From assembly GCA_013415595.1 (NCBI GenBank), contig JAAEEW010000007.1, forward strand, positions 1-24,351: a DNA stretch of 24,351 nt, written 5' to 3'. This DNA is from Methanosarcinales archaeon (GTDB taxonomy: Archaea; Halobacteriota; Methanosarcinia; Methanotrichales; Methanotrichaceae). Position numbers and translations under genes: made by a program. Below are positions 21,927 to 24,351 of this stretch, one piece after another. Within the stretch, counting starts at the first letter, position 1, and each line of letters begins with the position of its first letter. The notes under the pieces are model-generated. The model did no database searches. It saw only the letters and a program-made list of their open reading frames with translations, and was not told the origin of the DNA.

Positions 21927-23303
21927 ATGGGCAATCAAAGAAGCGCTGAAGGCAATTCCGTCCGCGGGCAGGGACAGCCGGCCAGCAGGAAGGCCGTCCT
22001 CCTCATGCGGGAGGATCCGGAGGGGCGGGAAAATCCGGAGGGCATGCGGGAGCTGAGGGGGCTGGCTGAGGCCGCCGGGTACCGGGTGATCGGGGAGCTG
22101 GCCCAGCGACGGGGGCGGGCCAGCCACTACCAGGTGGGCAAGGGCAAGATCCAGGAGGCTCTCGCCCTGCAGCCGGACAGGCTGATCTTCTACGACTCTT
22201 TGAGCCCGGCCCAGTTTTACAGCATCCGAAAGGAGTTCGACGTGCAAATCATGGACCGGTTCAACCTCATCTTAGAGATTTTCGCCTCCCGGGCCTCCAC
22301 CAGGGAGGCCAAGCTGCAGGTGGAGCTGGCCCGGCTGACCTACGAAGCTCCGCTGGTCAAGAAGATGATCGCCCTGAAGAAGCTGAGCGAGCGCCCGGGG
22401 TTTCACGGCGGCGGGAGCTACGAGGAGTCCATGTTCCAGGACTTCCGGGGCCGCATGGCCAAGATCCGGGCCGCCCTCAAAGATGTGGAGGTCATGGGCA
22501 TGGACCGCAGGCGACACCGGCGGGAGCTGGGGTTCGACCTGGTGGCCCTGGCCGGGTACACCAACGCCGGCAAGAGCACTCTGCAAAACCTGCTTACCGG
22601 ATCGGGCGTGGCCGTGGAGGACCAGCTCTTCACCACCCTCTCCCCCACCACCCGGGCGGTGGAGATCAAGGATAGAAAGCTGCTGCTGACGGACCCGGGG
22701 GGCTTCATCGACGACCTGCCTCACTTCATGATCAAGGCCTTCCGCTCCACCCTTTCCGAGATATCCTGCGCCGACCTGATCCTGCTGGTGGTCGACCTGA
22801 GCGACCCCCCGGAGGAGCTATGCCGGAAGCTGGCCGCCTGTCACCGGGCCCTGTGGGACTGCGAGTCCTCGGCGCCCATCATCGCCGTGCTGAACAAGGT
22901 GGACCGGCTGACGGAGGAAGAAGTGGCAGAGCGGCTGGTGGCCATCGAGGATCTGGCCCCGGAGCCGGTGGCCGTCTCCGCCCGGGTGGGGACGGGCGCC
23001 GGAGAGCTGATCGGCCGGATCCTGGAGACCCTGGAGCCCCTGGCAGAGGCCCGGATAACCCTTCCCAACACCCCCCAGGGCCAGCGGGAGCTCTCCCGGA
23101 TCTGCCAGGAGCTGGAGCTGGTCTTCGTCCTCCACGGCCAGGAGGTGCAGGCAACGGTTCGGGGGAGGAAGGAGACCCTGTCCCGGGTATTGGCCGGCCT
23201 GCAGGGCCAGCAGGATGGAGCGGAAGGCATTGATCATGAGCGGGTGCACATCGATGTCTGTCCGGGGCAGACGGCCGGAGAAAGGGAAGAGGAGAGCCTG
23301 TGA
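21927..23303 (+). CDS. hflX: HflX-type GTPase
   Basis: HflX is a ribosome-associated GTPase that can split stalled or idle ribosomes. The N-terminal nucleotide-binding half holds QVGKGKIQE (69-77) and DRFNLILEIFASRASTREAK (110-129); the linker has SERPGFHGGG (154-163). In the G domain, G1 is GYTNAGKS (210-217), the switch I threonines are at 236-237, G3 is DPGGF (256-260) and G4 is NKVD (323-326). G3 normally reads DTVGF; here TV is replaced by PG, keeping DxxG. The protein is 458 residues; ATG 21927 is chosen from the TATA box just upstream. The earlier part of the frame overlaps the DUF2209 gene and is not used. Confidence 0.93.
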   Translation: MGNQRSAEGNSVRGQGQPASRKAVLLMREDPEGRENPEGMRELRGLAEAAGYRVIGELAQRRGRASHYQVGKGKIQEALALQPDRLIFYDSLSPAQFYSIRKEFDVQIMDRFNLILEIFASRASTREAKLQVELARLTYEAPLVKKMIALKKLSERPGFHGGGSYEESMFQDFRGRMAKIRAALKDVEVMGMDRRRHRRELGFDLVALAGYTNAGKSTLQNLLTGSGVAVEDQLFTTLSPTTRAVEIKDRKLLLTDPGGFIDDLPHFMIKAFRSTLSEISCADLILLVVDLSDPPEELCRKLAACHRALWDCESSAPIIAVLNKVDRLTEEEVAERLVAIEDLAPEPVAVSARVGTGAGELIGRILETLEPLAEARITLPNTPQGQRELSRICQELELVFVLHGQEVQATVRGRKETLSRVLAGLQGQQDGAEGIDHERVHIDVCPGQTAGEREEESL

Positions 23304-23327
23304 GGGCCTTTAGACAGAGATGCTCGG

Positions 23328-23432
23328 ATATGATGGGGAGATGATTCGAGATGTCCTCATACGTCCGGATACGTCCGGATATGTCCGGATATGTCCGGAA
23401 ATGATCGGGGGATGATCAGGAGATGATCGAGA
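23328..23432. repeat. Short tandem repeats of 10 and 11 bases before the UPF0280 gene
   Basis: Four copies of ATAYGTCCGG (10 bases) run from 23359 to 23398: two with C then two with T at the fourth base. Directly after come three copies of an 11-base unit ATGATCRGGRG or near variants at 23401, 23412 and 23423. Weaker ATGAT-G units precede at 23331 and 23341. The whole block is a roughly helical-turn periodic array ending at the start codon of the next gene. It could be an operator, a curved site or simple slippage. Confidence 0.8.
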
Positions 23433-24170
23433 GTGAGTGGGGCTGAAGGGGAAGGAATTTTGCGGGAGCACTTCGAGCTGCGGGAGACCATCGTCACCAT
23501 GTGGGCCCGGGAGCAGGGGCACCTGGATGCGGCCCGGGAGGCCATCCGCCGGGAGCGAAGGATGCTGGAGGACTTCATCGCCCGGGATCAGTTCTACATG
23601 CTCACCCTGGAGCCTTACGACCGCCCCCGGGCCGGGGCGCCGCCGATCGTCTGGGAGATGGCCGCGGCCGGAGCGGCTTTTGGCATCGGCCCCATGTCCG
23701 CCGTGGCCGGGACCATCGCCAGGAAGGCGGTGGTGGCCATGATGGACGCCGGGGCCAGCTACGCCATGGTGGACAACGGCGGGGATATCTGCGTCCTCAG
23801 CGACTGGCCAGTGCTGGTGGGAATCTACGCCGGATCCTCGCCCATCGGGAATGTCGCCCTGGAGGTCCCCCCCCAGGACGAGCCTCTGGGGATCTGCACC
23901 AGCTCGGGGACGGTGGGGCCCTCCATCAGTTTTGGCTGCGCCGATGCGGCCACGGTGATCGCCCGGGACGCCAGCCTGGCAGACGCCGGGGCCACGGCTC
24001 TTGGAAATGCCGTAACTTCGAACAGTAGTCTGGAAGAATGTTTCGCGGCGGTGGACCGGCCCGGGGTGCAGGGAGCCCTGGTGATCCGGGGGCGGGAGAT
24101 GGCCCTGTGGGGCGACGTGCCGGAGATCAGGAGGGCCCGGCTGAGGCCGGAGATGATCACCAGGGGATGA
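23433..24170 (+). CDS. UPF0280 family protein, ApbE-like
   Basis: The 245-residue protein matches the UPF0280 family, which is related to ApbE flavin transferases. GIGPMSAVAGT (84-94), DNGGDI (114-119), GICTSSGTVGPS (153-164) and ADAGATALGN (183-192) correspond to ApbE's glycine-rich, metal and threonine motifs. ApbE attaches FMN to proteins; UPF0280 is conserved in methanogens but its reaction is not established. The start is GTG 23433 with GATCGAGA just before it; it sits directly behind the short tandem repeats, which may influence its expression. Confidence 0.9.
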   Translation: MSGAEGEGILREHFELRETIVTMWAREQGHLDAAREAIRRERRMLEDFIARDQFYMLTLEPYDRPRAGAPPIVWEMAAAGAAFGIGPMSAVAGTIARKAVVAMMDAGASYAMVDNGGDICVLSDWPVLVGIYAGSSPIGNVALEVPPQDEPLGICTSSGTVGPSISFGCADAATVIARDASLADAGATALGNAVTSNSSLEECFAAVDRPGVQGALVIRGREMALWGDVPEIRRARLRPEMITRG

Positions 24171-24179
24171 AGGGATTTC

Positions 24180-24351
24180 TCATTTTGTCATGAAAGATGT
24201 TCTAGCGATGCGTCGGGTGAGGAAATAAAGGAGTATCAGCGCTAAGATTAAAATAATATTTATAAAAATAAAAATGATTGCAGTCATCAATCCGCGCCAT
24301 TCGTAATGTCCTTGGATAAATTGCACATTCAACTCAAGAGAAATTATATAA
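24180..24351 (-). CDS. Partial AT-rich reading frame, C-terminus of a membrane protein
   Basis: On the minus strand a frame is open from the window edge to TGA at 24180-24182, about 56 codons. It reads ...ELNVQFIQGHYEWRGL, then a strong membrane helix IIFIFINIILILALILLYF, and ends with the basic tail LTRRIARTSFMTK. The region is far richer in A and T than its neighbours, which suggests a different origin or an expressed AT-rich gene. If not part of a longer gene, GTG at 24324 or ATG at 24285 could start a small membrane protein. No family is recognised, and stop-free AT-rich DNA of this length is only moderate evidence. Confidence 0.45.
   Translation of the reverse strand, partial: YIISLELNVQFIQGHYEWRGLMTAIIFIFINIILILALILLYFLTRRIARTSFMTK

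Noticed and set aside
23328..23432. CRISPR array
   Set aside because: Units are only 10-11 bases, directly abutting, with no spacers.

Overview
The window looks like chromosomal DNA of a methanogenic archaeon with high GC. The closest fit by gene content and style is an aceticlastic Methanothrix/Methanosaeta-type organism, but that placement is inference. Archaeal markers are SRP19, the F420 enzyme CofE, a dihydropteroate-synthase relative next to it, an archaeal-type HflX, UPF0280, a likely DUF2209 protein, DUF211, and the siroheme-dependent (Ahb) tetrapyrrole route. Short AT-rich TATA-like boxes lie about 25-30 bases before several start codons, which suggests leaderless or near-leaderless transcripts.

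Layout. 1-409: a 141-base tandem repeat. 410-2126: a two-gene ABC exporter. 2190-4666: pterin/F420 genes, a DHPS-like protein followed by CofE fused in frame to cytidine deaminase. 4667-5168: a 500-base gap with a promoter, a strong hairpin and a tRNA-T-arm-like string. 5169-8918: TrkH with a glycosylation-sequon-rich loop, a metallo-beta-lactamase-fold protein of the methanopterin-synthase group, and LarC; the last two overlap as ATGA. 9013-13817: a tightly packed tetrapyrrole operon hemL-hemC-cobA/hemD-ahbC in which every junction overlaps; hemC seems to start at CTG. 13818-14231 is non-coding with degenerate repeats. 14232-14360 is a small Lys/Glu-rich protein with its own promoter and terminator-like hairpin. 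14523-15449 is a stand-alone proline-dehydrogenase-like protein. 15531-16340 (minus) is a membrane protein with an internal duplication, divergent from a HAD phosphatase and a six-cysteine small protein. 17565-18721 (minus) is an iron-sulfur flavoprotein overlapping an ICMT-like membrane methyltransferase. 18941-19867 (minus) is a stand-alone NifB. Then come SRP19, convergent DUF211, a PHP-domain protein, a DUF2209-like protein, HflX, and UPF0280 behind a block of 10-11-base repeats. The last 170 bases carry the C-terminus of an AT-rich minus-strand membrane reading frame.

How the genes work together. The tetrapyrrole operon runs from glutamate-1-semialdehyde to uroporphyrinogen III, to precorrin-2, and on to the Ahb haem branch, and would feed F430, cobamide and haem synthesis. 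The DHPS-like, CofE and MBL-fold genes point to methanopterin/folate-like and F420 cofactors. Most remaining genes are housekeeping or poorly understood archaeal families. No CRISPR array, insertion sequence, integrase, rRNA or complete tRNA was found. The most unusual features are the CofE-cytidine deaminase fusion, the 13-sequon loop in TrkH, the apparent CTG start of hemC, the duplicated membrane protein, the structured intergenic RNA candidate and the helically phased repeats before UPF0280.
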